Positions 43,707 to 52,594 of a DNA stretch of 64,000 nt are shown here, one piece after another (within the stretch, counting starts at the first letter, position 1; each line of letters begins with the position of its first letter). The notes below the pieces were generated by a model. It searched no databases. It saw only the letters and a program-made list of their open reading frames with translations, and was not told the DNA's origin. This DNA comes from Micromonospora rubida (lineage in GTDB: Bacteria; Actinomycetota; Actinomycetes; Mycobacteriales; Micromonosporaceae), in assembly GCF_009908295.1 (NCBI RefSeq), contig NZ_JAAALO010000008.1, positions 62,001-126,000 of the forward strand, in the 5' to 3' direction. The translations under genes were made by a program, and so were the position numbers.

Positions 43707-44435
43707 ATGACCCTGAAGCTGCGTTCCGTGGGGGTGAGTGACCGCGGGCTGATTCGCAGCGGCAACCAGGACGCCATGCACCCCGGCGCCTGGCTCGTCG
43801 CCGTCGCCGACGGCATGGGCGGGATGGCAGCCGGCGACCTGGCCAGCCGGATCGCGATCGACGCGGTCGGGCCGCTGGACCTGGCGACCCCGGAGGACGC
43901 CCTGGTCGCCGCCCTGCAGCGCGGGATCGAGGTGGCGACCGCGGGGATCCGCGAGGCGGTGCGGGAGGACCCGGAGCGGCAGGGCATGGGCACCACCCTG
44001 ACCGCACTGCTCTTCGCCCGGACCGGAAGCTGCCTCGCCCTCGCCCACGTCGGCGACTCCCGCGCCTACCTCTACCGGGAGGGGGTGCTCAAGCAGATCA
44101 CCCGGGACGACACCTTCGTGCAGATGCTCGTCGACCAGGGTGTGATCACCGTCGACCAGGCCGCGAGCCACCCCCGCCGGGCCGTGGTCACCCAGGCGTT
44201 GCAGGGCGAGGAGGTCTCCCCGTCGTACGCGACGATGGTGCCCCGGGCCGGCGACCGGTGGCTGCTGTGCAGCGACGGCCTGTCCAACGTGGTCCGTTCG
44301 GACACCCTTACCGAGGTGCTCGGCGCCCACCCGGACCGGGACGAGTGCGCCCGGCGGCTGATCGACCTGGCGCTGCGCGCCGGCGGCCCCGACAACATCA
44401 CCGTCGTCGTCGCCGACGTGGTCGCCGAGGACTGA
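43707..44435 (+). CDS. PP2C-family serine/threonine protein phosphatase
   Basis: A 242-residue metal-dependent phosphatase. PP2C motifs in order: SDRGLIRSGNQDAM near 11-24, VAVADGMGGMAAGD near 32-45 (metal-binding Asp-Gly), GMGTTLTALLF near 93-103, ALAHVGDSRAYLY near 111-123, WLLCSDGLSNVV near 188-199 and GGPDNITVVVADV near 226-238. There is no membrane helix, unlike PstP, so it is a soluble catalytic domain. It would remove phosphate from Ser/Thr kinase targets. It is divergent from the GH9 gene and convergent with hrpB; no kinase gene is adjacent. Confidence 0.92.
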   Translation: MTLKLRSVGVSDRGLIRSGNQDAMHPGAWLVAVADGMGGMAAGDLASRIAIDAVGPLDLATPEDALVAALQRGIEVATAGIREAVREDPERQGMGTTLTALLFARTGSCLALAHVGDSRAYLYREGVLKQITRDDTFVQMLVDQGVITVDQAASHPRRAVVTQALQGEEVSPSYATMVPRAGDRWLLCSDGLSNVVRSDTLTEVLGAHPDRDECARRLIDLALRAGGPDNITVVVADVVAED

Positions 44436-44538
44436 CCAGCCCCTGCGCACCGCCCGGCCAGGGCCGGCCAGGCCAGAACCGGTCAGATCCGGCCCCGCGT
44501 GGCCGGTGGGTGCGGCGGCGCGGCGGGTGGGTGCGGCG

Positions 44539-44595
44539 GGTCAGTGGCGGTGCGGCAGGTCAGTGGCGGTGCGGCGGGTCAGCGACGGCGCGGCC
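44539..44595. repeat. Three 19-base tandem repeats downstream of hrpB
   Basis: GGTCAGTGGCGGTGCGGCA (44539-44557) is followed by a one-mismatch copy (44558-44576) and a diverged copy (44577-44595). They fill the gap between the PP2C gene and the hrpB stop and read as C-rich repeats in the hrpB transcript. No coding role. Confidence 0.8.
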
Positions 44596-44610
44596 GGTGG
44601 GTGCGGTGGG

Positions 44611-47277
44611 TCAGCGGCGGCGCGGGGCGGCCCGGCGGGTGGGCTCGGCCGTGGTCGGGTCCTCCGGCCAGGGGTGCCGGGGGTAGCGCCCGCGCAGCTC
44701 GGCGCGGACCTGTGGGTAGCCGGTGCGCCAGAACGAGGCCAGGTCGGCGGTGACCGCCACCGGGCGGCCGGCGGGGGAGAGTAGGTGCAGCAGCACCGGC
44801 ACCCGCCCGCCGGCGATCCGGGGCGCCTCGGCCCAGCCGAAGGTCTCCTGAAGCTTTACCGCCAGGACCGGGGCGGCCGGGTCGGCGTAGTCCACCCGGA
44901 CGCGGGAGCCGCTGGGCACGGTGAGCCGCTCCGGGGCCAGCTCGTCGAGCCGGGCGGCCTGCTGCCAGGGCAGCAGCCGGCGCAGCGCGGCGGTGACGTC
45001 GACCCGGGCCAGGTCGGCCCGGCGTCGGGCGGCGGCCAGCTCCGGGCCGAGCCAGGCGTCCACCCCGGCGAGCAGCGCCTCGTCGCCCACGTCCGGCCAG
45101 TCCGGGCCGAGGGCGTGCCGGCAGAACTCCATCCGCTCGCGCAGCGCCCGCGCGGCCGGGGTCCAGGTCAGCAGCGTCAGGCCGGCGCGGCGCAGCCCGT
45201 CGCGCAGCGCCTCGGCCACCAGCGCCGGCTCCGGCCGGACCAGCGCCCGGGCGACCAGCTCGATCGCGCCGAGCCGGACCACCTCCCGGGCCACCACGTC
45301 GCCGCCGGACCAGGTCACCTCCCGCGCGGAACGTAGCAGCGGGCCGCCGGCCTCGCGGGCCGTCGCCTCGTCCAGGCCCGTGGCCAGCCGGATCCGGGCG
45401 GTCGGCGCGCCGGGGGAGCGGTCGGCCACCGCGATGGCCAGCCACGTCACGCCGGTCAGCCCCGAGCCCGGTGCCAGCTCCGCCTCGGTTCCGCCTGCCA
45501 TCAGGTACGCCGACCCGCCGGCCCGGCGCACCCGGGCCAGCCGCTCCGGGTACGCCAACCCGACCAGCAGCCCGGCGGCGAGATCGTCGGGCAGCCGGCC
45601 CTCCCCGCGTTCCCGACCGGGCGCACGGCCGTCCGGGTCGCGGGAGGCGTCGCGGGAGGTACGGCCGTCCGGGTCGCGGGGCGGGCGGGACGGGTCGAGG
45701 GCCGGGCCGGCGGAACCGTGCGGTCCCCCCGACCGGCCGGTGTGCTCCGCGGGCCGGCGGTCGTCCGCCCCGGGGGGCAGGGCGGCGCGGAGCCGGCGCA
45801 CCTCGGCACGCCAGCGGGCAGTGGTGCCCGGGTCGGCGCCCGAGCGCAGCCGGCGCCACCCGGTGGTCAGGTCGTCGCCCGGCCCGACGACGGTGTCCTC
45901 GGCGAGCAGCGCCACCACCTCGGCGGCCCGGTCGGCGCCGACCACCGGCGCCCCGTCCAGCAGGGCCCGGGCCAGCCGGGGATGCGCCCCCGCGCCGGCG
46001 ATCGCCCGTCCCCGGGCGGTGATCCGGCCGGCCGCGTCCAGCGCGCCGAGGGTGGTCAGGGTCTCCCGGGCCACCGTCATCGCGGCGGCCGGCGGGGGGT
46101 CGGGCAGGGCCAGCCCGCTGCCGTCCGGCTCGCCCCAGGCGGCCAGCTCCAGGGCGAACCCGGTGAGGTCGGCGGTGGCGATCTCCGGCTCCGGCTGCGC
46201 GGCGAGCCGGGCATGGGTGGCCTCCGACCAGCACCGGTACACGTGCCCGGGGGCCTCCCGGCCGGCCCGGCCGGCCCGCTGGGTGGCGGCGGCCCGGGAC
46301 ACCTGCACCGTGACCAGCGCGCCCAGGCCCCGGGCCAGATCCATCCGGGGCACCCGGGCGAGCCCGGCGTCGACCACCACCCGGACCCCGGGCACGGTGA
46401 GGCTGCTCTCCGCCACGGCGGTGGCCAGCACCACCCGCCGCCGGTCGGCGGGGCGCAGCGCGGCGTCCTGCTCCGCCCCGCGCAGCCGGCCGTGCAGCGG
46501 CAGCAGGGCGACGGAGCCCCGCAGGTCGGCCAGCCGGCGGGTCACGGCCGCGATCTCGCCCACCCCGGGCAGGAAGACCAGCACGTCCCCGTCCCGCTCG
46601 GCCAGGGCCCGGCGTACGGTGGCCGCGACGTGGTCCAGCAGCGCCGGGTCGACGCGGCCGGCCCCGGAAGGGGTGACCGGCCGGGGCGGCGGGGCCCAGA
46701 CCCGGGTCACCGGGTGCAGGGCCGAGGCGGCCTGGATCACCGGGGCCGGCGTGCCGTCGGCGCCGAGCAGCGCGGCGAATCGGCCCGCGTCCGGGGTGGC
46801 CGACATGGCCGCCAGCCACAGGTCGGGGCGCAGCGTCGCCCGCGCCTGGACGGTGAACGCCAGCGCCAGGTCGGCGTCGAGCTGCCGCTCGTGGCACTCG
46901 TCCAGCAGCACCGCGTCGACCCCGGGCAGCTCCGGGTCGTGGTGCAGCCGGCGTACCAGCAGGCCGGTGGTGACCACCTCGACCCGGGTGGCGGGGCTGA
47001 CCCGGCGCTCGCCGCGCACCGCGTACCCGATCCGGTCGCCCACCCGCTCGCCGAGCAGGGCGGCCATCCGGTGCGCCGCCGCGCGGGCGGCCACCCGGCG
47101 GGGCTGGGCGATCACCACCCGGCCGGCGACCGCCCCGGCCACGGCCAGCGGGGCGAGGGTGGTCTTCCCGGTGCCCGGGGGCGCCACGAGGACCGCGCCG
47201 CCGGCCGTGCGCAGCGCGTCGAGCAGCGCCGGCAGCACGGGCCGGATCGGCAGGTCGAGGGACACGTCGGCGAGCAC
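44611..47277 (-). CDS. hrpB: ATP-dependent RNA helicase HrpB
   Basis: A DEAH-type helicase of 888 residues if started at the GTG at 47277. Walker A APPGTGKTT is near 32-40; the Walker B box is DECH (LLDECHERQLD), as is usual for HrpB; motif VI reads TQRAGRAGREAPGHVYR. The C-terminal half contains the HrpB-specific region ending FGWAEAPRIAGGRVPVLLHLLSPAGRP and a final WP.DP segment. A linker around residue 530-570 (QPAEHTGRSGGPHGSAGP...) is low complexity and rich in Asp, Arg and Gly. The start is uncertain because the frame stays open upstream. The cellular role of HrpB is not settled. Confidence 0.93.
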   Translation of the reverse strand: MLADVSLDLPIRPVLPALLDALRTAGGAVLVAPPGTGKTTLAPLAVAGAVAGRVVIAQPRRVAARAAAHRMAALLGERVGDRIGYAVRGERRVSPATRVEVVTTGLLVRRLHHDPELPGVDAVLLDECHERQLDADLALAFTVQARATLRPDLWLAAMSATPDAGRFAALLGADGTPAPVIQAASALHPVTRVWAPPPRPVTPSGAGRVDPALLDHVAATVRRALAERDGDVLVFLPGVGEIAAVTRRLADLRGSVALLPLHGRLRGAEQDAALRPADRRRVVLATAVAESSLTVPGVRVVVDAGLARVPRMDLARGLGALVTVQVSRAAATQRAGRAGREAPGHVYRCWSEATHARLAAQPEPEIATADLTGFALELAAWGEPDGSGLALPDPPPAAAMTVARETLTTLGALDAAGRITARGRAIAGAGAHPRLARALLDGAPVVGADRAAEVVALLAEDTVVGPGDDLTTGWRRLRSGADPGTTARWRAEVRRLRAALPPGADDRRPAEHTGRSGGPHGSAGPALDPSRPPRDPDGRTSRDASRDPDGRAPGRERGEGRLPDDLAAGLLVGLAYPERLARVRRAGGSAYLMAGGTEAELAPGSGLTGVTWLAIAVADRSPGAPTARIRLATGLDEATAREAGGPLLRSAREVTWSGGDVVAREVVRLGAIELVARALVRPEPALVAEALRDGLRRAGLTLLTWTPAARALRERMEFCRHALGPDWPDVGDEALLAGVDAWLGPELAAARRRADLARVDVTAALRRLLPWQQAARLDELAPERLTVPSGSRVRVDYADPAAPVLAVKLQETFGWAEAPRIAGGRVPVLLHLLSPAGRPVAVTADLASFWRTGYPQVRAELRGRYPRHPWPEDPTTAEPTRRAAPRRR

Positions 47278-47604
47278 GTCTCCTACTGTCGCACCGGCGG
47301 CGGCGGCGTCAGCAGGCGCGTACCGCGTCGAGGCCAGAGGTTGCCCGTGGACATGCCGGGCCGGCGGGTGGCTGCATCGAGGGTCATCCCTGGGTGTTCG
47401 CGCAGCTGGCCGAAGTTTCCGGGCGGTGCGGCGGCGGCGGACGGTCGGGCCTGCGGTCACCCTCCGAGTCCGTCGCGACAAGATCCGCAGGTCGCATGTG
47501 TACGGAGTGCAACTGCCAGGACGGGGAGTTGCGTTGCAAACAGAGGGCGTGCATCCTTTCACCCGGCGTCGATCTGTTGTGGACAATCCGTTCAGGAGGC
47601 TCGT
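47278..47604. other. Divergent intergenic region hrpB / GPP34 gene
   Basis: A 327-base region with no supported gene of its own; the long open frames crossing it are shadows of hrpB. It should hold both promoters. An AT-richer part near 47480-47595 (GTTGCGTTGCAAACAG, GTTGTGGACAATCCG) is the likely promoter zone of the GPP34 gene. Part of it could also encode a longer HrpB N-terminus. Confidence 0.5.
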
Positions 47605-48231
47605 TTGCTCACCGCCGACGAGTTCTATCTGATCGCCCACAACGACAGCCGGGGCCGGGCGAAGCTGCATCCCAGCGCGGCGGGCATCTGCCTGGCAGCC
47701 GGGCTCCTCGGCGAGTTGGTCCTGTCCGGCCGGATCTCCGTCAGCGCCGGCAACGTGACGGTGGTGGACCGCCGCCCGCCGGACGACGCCCTGGCGCACA
47801 CCGTGCTGGACCAGCTGATCGGCGAGTCCCAGCACCAGTTGGTCCGCACCTGGCTGAGCTTCCTCGGGCAGTCTGCGGCAACGTCGGTGGCGGAGCGGCT
47901 GGCCCGGGCCGGGGTGCTGCACCGGCAGGAGAGCCGCCGGCTGCTGCGCACCACCATCGGCTACGTGCCGATCGACCTGAACGCGGTGGCCTGGCCGGCC
48001 ACCCGGCTGCGGGCCCTGCTGGACCGGCCGGAGCCGCCGGCCGTGCCGGACGCGCTGCTCTTCGGCCTGGTCTCCGCCGCCGGGCTCACCCGCGAGGTGC
48101 TGTGGAACGCCGGCCCCCGCGCCCACCAGCGGCTCGGCGTCCTCATCCCCGCGTTGCCCCCGCCGCTGAAGGAACTCGTCGCGCACGCCGAGGCCGCCGT
48201 GGGCGCGTCGGTGCTGCGCGGCACGCCCTGA
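47605..48231 (+). CDS. GPP34 family phosphoprotein (GOLPH3-like)
   Basis: A 208-residue protein of the GPP34/GOLPH3 fold. In eukaryotes this fold binds phosphatidylinositol-4-phosphate on Golgi membranes; in actinobacteria GPP34 genes are numerous and their role is unknown. Seen: LTADEFYLIAHND at the start, ICLAAGLLGELVLSGRISVS near 30-49, and PDALLFGLVSAAGL near 150-163. I chose the TTG at 47605 because AGGAGG (47594-47599) is five bases upstream and no closer ATG or GTG exists. It is mostly helical with no membrane segment. Confidence 0.85.
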   Translation: MLTADEFYLIAHNDSRGRAKLHPSAAGICLAAGLLGELVLSGRISVSAGNVTVVDRRPPDDALAHTVLDQLIGESQHQLVRTWLSFLGQSAATSVAERLARAGVLHRQESRRLLRTTIGYVPIDLNAVAWPATRLRALLDRPEPPAVPDALLFGLVSAAGLTREVLWNAGPRAHQRLGVLIPALPPPLKELVAHAEAAVGASVLRGTP

Positions 48232-48271
48232 CCGGCCGGGCCCTCACCCCTCCCTGGAACCGGAGACCCCC

Positions 48272-49798
48272 ATGTCCCCAACAGCGACCGTCCAACGACC
48301 GAGCAACGTCTCCGACGCGTTGGCCCGCGGTCGGCTCGGTGTGCCATCGGTGATCTTCTTCGTGCTGTCCGCGGCCGCCCCGCTGACCGTGGTGGCCGGC
48401 GTGGTCACCACCGGGTACGCCGTCACCGGCGTCATCGGCCTGCCGCTGGCCTTCCTCGTGGTCGGTGCGGTGCTCGCCCTGTTCTCCGTCGGCTACGTGG
48501 CGATGGCCCGCCGGGTGGAGAACGCCGGCGCCTTCTACGCGTACGTCTCCCGAGGGCTGGGCCGGCCGGCCGGCGTCAGCGCGGCCTGGGTCGCCATGAT
48601 GTCGTACAACGCGCTCCAGGTCGGGTTGTACGGCGCGATCGGAGCGGCGGCCTCCCCGGTGCTGCAACGGCTCTTCGGCGTCGACTCGGCCTGGTGGGTG
48701 GTGGCGCTGGTGGCCTGGGCCATGGTCGCCGTGCTCGGCCTGCTCCGGGTCGACATCAACGGCATGGTGCTCGCGGTGCTGCTGGTCGCCGAGATCGTGG
48801 TGATCCTCGTGTTCGACCTGGGGCAGCTCAGCCACCCGGCCAACGGCTCGGCCAGCTTCGCCGCGCTCACCCCGGACAGCCTGCTCGTCCCGGGCGCGGG
48901 CGCGCTGCTGGTGATCGCCGCGACTGGCTTCGTCGGCTTCGAGTCCGCGGTGGTGTTCAGCGAGGAGAGCCGGGACCCGAAGCGCACCGTCCCGCTGGCC
49001 ACCTACCTGTCGGTGGCCATCATCGCCGGGATCTACGCCCTGTCCTCCTGGACGATGACCGTGGCCACCGGCCCGGATCAGGTCTCCGCGCAGGCCGGCG
49101 AGCAGAGCGTCGAGCTGATCTTCAACCTGGCCGGGGCGCACCTCGGCGACACCGCCGTCACCATCGGCCAGGCGCTGTTCATGACCTCCGTGCTGGCCGC
49201 GATGATCTCTTTCCACAACACCACCGCCCGGTACATCTTCGCGCTCGGCCGGGAGCGGGTGCTGCCGGCGGCGTTCGGGCGGACCTCGCCGCGCACCGGG
49301 TCGCCCCGGGTCGCCTCGCTCGCGCAGAGCGTCCTCGGCCTGCTGGTGATCCTGCTGTACGCGACCAACGGCTGGGACCCGGTGCTCCAGCTCTTCTACT
49401 TCACCGGCGTCGGCGGCAGCTTCGGCGTGCTGCTGCTGCTCGCCACCACCTCCATCGCGGTGATGGCGTACTTCGCCCGCACCCGGGTCGAGGAGAGCCT
49501 GTGGCGGCGGTTGGTCGCCCCCGGGCTGGCCGCCGTGGCGCTGGTCGCCATCATCATCGTGGCGTTGGACAACTTCGCCATCCTGCTCGGCGTGGCCCCC
49601 GACTCCCCGCTGCGCTGGGCCGTTCCGGCGGCGTACCCGGTGGTGGCGCTGCTCGGCCTGCACTGGGCGCTGGTGCTGCGCGGCAGACAGCCGGACGCCT
49701 ACACCCGGATCGGACTGGGCGCGGAGAGCGCGACCATGCCGGTCCCGCCGGGTCCCGCCGGCGAGCAGCCCCCGGTGGGGACGGGGGGCCGGCGGTGA
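48272..49798 (+). CDS. Amino acid permease (APC superfamily)
   Basis: A 508-residue transporter with about twelve membrane helices. The first helix region GVPSVIFFVLSAAAPLTVVA near 25-44 with its unwound segment, YAYVSRGLGRPAGVSAAWVA near 90-110, and GFVGFESAVVFSEESRDPKR near 218-237 are typical of the APC amino acid/polyamine family. It probably imports an amino acid or amine using the proton gradient; substrate is not evident. The C-terminal 40 residues are a Pro/Gly-rich tail. It overlaps the following GNAT gene by four bases (GTGA), so the two are cotranscribed and may act on the same compound. Confidence 0.9.
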   Translation: MSPTATVQRPSNVSDALARGRLGVPSVIFFVLSAAAPLTVVAGVVTTGYAVTGVIGLPLAFLVVGAVLALFSVGYVAMARRVENAGAFYAYVSRGLGRPAGVSAAWVAMMSYNALQVGLYGAIGAAASPVLQRLFGVDSAWWVVALVAWAMVAVLGLLRVDINGMVLAVLLVAEIVVILVFDLGQLSHPANGSASFAALTPDSLLVPGAGALLVIAATGFVGFESAVVFSEESRDPKRTVPLATYLSVAIIAGIYALSSWTMTVATGPDQVSAQAGEQSVELIFNLAGAHLGDTAVTIGQALFMTSVLAAMISFHNTTARYIFALGRERVLPAAFGRTSPRTGSPRVASLAQSVLGLLVILLYATNGWDPVLQLFYFTGVGGSFGVLLLLATTSIAVMAYFARTRVEESLWRRLVAPGLAAVALVAIIIVALDNFAILLGVAPDSPLRWAVPAAYPVVALLGLHWALVLRGRQPDAYTRIGLGAESATMPVPPGPAGEQPPVGTGGRR

Positions 49799-50388
49799 GC
49801 GACGTGCGCGTCGAGCGCCTCGGCGCGGCTGAGACCCGGCTGGTGGCCGAGCGGATCGCCCGGGCGTTCCTGGTGCTCCCGGCGACCCACTGGCTGGTGC
49901 CCGACGGCTCCGAGCGGGAGGCCGTGCTGGCCGACAACTTCGAGATCCTGGTCGGGCACGCGATGGCGCACGGCCACGTGCACGCCACCGAGGACCGGGC
50001 GGCGGTGGCCGTGTGGTTCCCGCAGGTCGGCGACGAGGTCCCGCCGCCGGCGGACTACGACGGCCGGCTGGCCGCCGCCTGCGGGGAGTGGGTCGAGCGG
50101 TTCCGGCACCTCGACGCGCTGTTCGCCGCCTGCCACCCGCACGCCGGCCACCACCACCTGGCGTTCCTCGCCGTCGCGCCCGACCGGCAGGGGCAGGGGC
50201 TCGGCTCCGCGCTGCTGCGGCACCACCACGCCAGGCTGGACGCCGACGGGGTGCCCGGTTACCTGGAGGCGAGCAGCGAGATCGGCCGGGACCTGTACGC
50301 CCGGCACGGCTACCGGGCGCGGGAGGTCTTCCGGCTGCCGGACGGCACCCCGTTCTACCCGATGTGGCGGGAGCCGGCGGAAGCCTGA
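49795..50388 (+). CDS. GNAT N-acetyltransferase coupled to the permease
   Basis: A 197-residue acetyltransferase. The acetyl-CoA site is LAFLAVAPDRQGQGLGSALL (about 119-139), with the Q-x-x-G-x-G loop, and the C-terminal GYLEASSEIGRDLYARHGYR is the usual final strand-helix. The His-rich CHPHAGHHHLAF just before the motif is unusual and could affect metal binding. The GTG at 49795 overlaps the permease stop, indicating translational coupling. Acetylating the imported amine is a reasonable guess but only that. Confidence 0.87.
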   Translation: MSDVRVERLGAAETRLVAERIARAFLVLPATHWLVPDGSEREAVLADNFEILVGHAMAHGHVHATEDRAAVAVWFPQVGDEVPPPADYDGRLAAACGEWVERFRHLDALFAACHPHAGHHHLAFLAVAPDRQGQGLGSALLRHHHARLDADGVPGYLEASSEIGRDLYARHGYRAREVFRLPDGTPFYPMWREPAEA

Positions 50389-50458
50389 CTCGGCGCGGGG
50401 AGGCCCGGAGCGGGAGGGCTCGGAGCGGGAAGCGGCCCGGAGCGGGAAGCGGCACGGC

Positions 50459-50497
50459 GAAGGGGCCCGGTCGGCGCATCGCCGACCGGGCCCCTTC
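50459..50497. terminator. Bidirectional terminator hairpin
   Basis: GAAGGGGCCCGGTCGGCG (50459-50476) and its exact reverse complement (50480-50497) form an 18-pair stem with a three-base loop between the GNAT gene and the convergent sigma factor gene. No T-run on either side, but the stem is the strongest in the area. Confidence 0.85.
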
Positions 50498-50544
50498 AGG
50501 CGTACAGGTGGTCGGGTCCGCCGACCGGACCACCCGCGGTGCCC

Positions 50545-51372
50545 CTAGTACGTGCCGTCGAGCTGCCCGCGCAGCTTGGTCAGCGCCCGGGCCAGCAGCC
50601 GGGACACGTGCATCTGCGAGACGCCGATCTGGTCGGCGATCTGCGACTGGGTCAGGTTGCCGTAGAAGCGCAGGGTGAGGATCTTCTGCTCACGCTCGTC
50701 CAGGGTGGCGAGCGCCGGGCCCAGGGCCACCCGCAGCTCGGCCAGCTCGAACTCGCCGTCCTCGCCGCCGAGCATGTCGCCCAGCTCGGTGGCCCGGTCG
50801 CCGTCGCCGGTCGGGGTGGACAGCGACACCGCGTTGTACGCGCGGGCGCCCTCCAGGCCCTCCAGGACCTCTTCCTCGGTGACCTTGAGGTGGGCGGCGA
50901 TGTCGGCGACCGTCGGGGAGCGGCCCAGCGTCTGCAGCAGCGAGCTGTTGGCGTCGGAGATGGCCAGCCGCAGCTCCTGGAGGCGACGCGGCACCCGGAT
51001 GTCCCAGGTGCGGTCGCGGAAGTGGCGCTTGAGCTCGCCGATGATGGTGGGAATGGCGTAGCCGGCGAAGTCGACGCCGCGGGACGGGTCGAACTTGTCG
51101 ATGGCCTTGATCAGGCCGATGGCGGCCGTCTGCGCGAGGTCGTCGGTGGGCTCCCCCCGGCCGCTGTAGCGGTGGGCGAGGTGGTTGGCGAGCGGCAGCC
51201 AGGCTTCGATCGCCCTGTCCCGCAGTGCGGGGCGCGACGGGTGGTTGGCGGGCAGCGCTGCCATCGCGTTGAGGATGTCGGCCGCGCTGTCGGTGAGCGC
51301 GCGCGGGTCCAGCTTCTTGGTGGCGACGGCCGGCGCTGGCTTCGTCTGCTCGCTGATCGTTGGCGCGGTCAT
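50545..51372 (-). CDS. RNA polymerase sigma factor, SigB/SigF/SigG family
   Basis: A 275-residue sigma-70 group 3 factor of the stress/sporulation type. Region 2 is DLAQTAAIGLIKAIDKFDPS followed by GVDFAGYAIPTIIGELKRHFRD (about 78-120); region 3 follows (DIRVPRRLQELRLAISDANS); region 4 has LDEREQKILTLRFYGNLTQS and the helix-turn-helix QIADQIGVSQMHVSRLLARAL near 240-262. Such factors are normally held by an anti-sigma kinase of the RsbW type, but no rsbW or rsbV gene is adjacent. The ATG at 51372 has AGGGAGGA upstream. It likely directs a stress or developmental regulon. Confidence 0.94.
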   Translation of the reverse strand: MTAPTISEQTKPAPAVATKKLDPRALTDSAADILNAMAALPANHPSRPALRDRAIEAWLPLANHLAHRYSGRGEPTDDLAQTAAIGLIKAIDKFDPSRGVDFAGYAIPTIIGELKRHFRDRTWDIRVPRRLQELRLAISDANSSLLQTLGRSPTVADIAAHLKVTEEEVLEGLEGARAYNAVSLSTPTGDGDRATELGDMLGGEDGEFELAELRVALGPALATLDEREQKILTLRFYGNLTQSQIADQIGVSQMHVSRLLARALTKLRGQLDGTY

Positions 51373-51841
51373 GTGGTGGTCCTCCCTGCACCTCGTCCGC
51401 GGATAAAAGACGTGACGCTGTGGTTTAGCTTCGGATCGTCCGTTCGGGACTCACCTTAACCTGATCGGCTCCCCGAAATCTAGCCGAAAGTACGATGTAC
51501 TTAAGGTATTTTCAGGAACAACTCTCTCGAAAGGTGCGTAGAGACCGGAAGATGTGATCGCGATTACTGGTTCGCTGGCCGATCGGCCGGTCTGGCGCGG
51601 GCCGAATGGGTAACGGCGGGTCGCCGTCCGGCGGTCACCGTCACCCCTCTGGCGAGGCCCGGCGGGAGGCTGGGGTTGGCGCGTGGTCGTCCAGTCGGCC
51701 ACGGTGCCCGATCGGCCGATGATCGAGGGCGGCGTCAAGACGAAAGCCGACAGAAGGCCCCGCCTGTCGGCTTTCCGTCCTTGTCCCGCCCGCTGGGCCG
51801 CCCGTAGCGTCGCGGGGAAATCCCCCTGGCCCGGAGGCAGC
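51373..51841. other. Divergent intergenic region upstream of the sigma factor gene
   Basis: 469 bases without a supported gene. An AT-richer stretch at about 51478-51570 (GTACGATGTACTTAAGGTAT, GATGTGATCGCGATTACTGG) is the likely promoter zone of the sigma factor gene. I found no convincing GTTT/GGGTA SigF-type promoter. A hairpin at 51742-51775 lies just before the ADC-like gene. Confidence 0.5.
51742..51775 (+). terminator. Hairpin upstream of the ADC-like gene
   Basis: GAAAGCCGACAG (51742-51753) pairs exactly with CTGTCGGCTTTC (51764-51775) across a ten-base loop, followed by CGTCCTTGTCC. It lies about 65 bases before the GTG start of the next gene, so it could be a leader hairpin (attenuator) rather than a simple terminator, since no rightward gene ends just before it. 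Confidence 0.6.
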
Positions 51842-52594
51842 GTGCTCGATCCCGCCGATCCGCACCTCGTCGTGCACAGCCGGATGATCTATCTGAGCTG
51901 GCTGCCGGCGGACCCGGACGCGATCACCGCCCTGCTGCCCGCAGGCCTGCGCGCCGGGGAGCACCGCCGGGTGTTCATGAACCAGTACGTGGTCGACGAC
52001 GAGACCCAGACCTCCGGGCTCGGCGCGTACTCGCTGACCTATCTCGGCGTGTCACTCGCCGGCCCCGACACCCCGGACCGCCCCCTGCCGGGCGGCTGGT
52101 GGACGCACTACCTGTGCTCCAGCGCTCGGATGCGCGGTTACGCCGCCGCGCGCGGCGCCCCGGTCGCCGCCGGCCGCACCTGGCTGGAGCAGCGGGGCGA
52201 CACGCTGGTGGCGCAGACCGAGGTCGACGGGGTGCCCCTGATCCGCACCCGGGCCCGGGTCGGCGACACCGGGCACGTCATCCGCAGCGGCCACCACCGC
52301 TACCTCACGGGCCGGGGCGACGCCCTGGCCAGCGGCGTCTACCCGTACCTGGCCGAGCCGGTGGCCCCGTTCGAGGTCGAGTCGGTGGACTTCTTCGACC
52401 CGGGCCACCCGGTCTACCCGCTGCGCCCGGCCAACCCGCTGGTCATCGTCGGCGGCTTCTACTCACCGCGCGCGTCGTTCGCGTACCCCGGTGGGGAGAG
52501 CCTGCTCGCCAGCAGCCCGGCGGCGGCGGTCGGCCGGGCCGATCACCAGGTGCCGGCCAGCCGGGCCCGCAGCGGCCTGCCGTCCGGGTCGTAG
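51842..52594 (+). CDS. Acetoacetate decarboxylase-fold family protein
   Basis: A 250-residue protein that resembles the acetoacetate decarboxylase superfamily in size and pattern: MIYLSWLPADPDAITALLPA (residues about 13-32) is like the start of ADC-like beta cones, with VFMNQYVVDDETQTSGLGAY and PVAPFEVESVDFFDPGHPVY later. I cannot find the Schiff-base lysine of true decarboxylases, so catalysis is unproven. The GTG at 51842 follows CCGGAGGC. The last 17 codons overlap the end of the convergent phospholipase D gene (52 bases), and the final residues are low complexity. Confidence 0.55.
   Translation: MLDPADPHLVVHSRMIYLSWLPADPDAITALLPAGLRAGEHRRVFMNQYVVDDETQTSGLGAYSLTYLGVSLAGPDTPDRPLPGGWWTHYLCSSARMRGYAAARGAPVAAGRTWLEQRGDTLVAQTEVDGVPLIRTRARVGDTGHVIRSGHHRYLTGRGDALASGVYPYLAEPVAPFEVESVDFFDPGHPVYPLRPANPLVIVGGFYSPRASFAYPGGESLLASSPAAAVGRADHQVPASRARSGLPSGS

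Noticed and set aside
44921..47632. A 903-codon forward open frame across hrpB
   Set aside because: Ser/Arg/Ala-rich shadow of hrpB with no ribosome site or domain.
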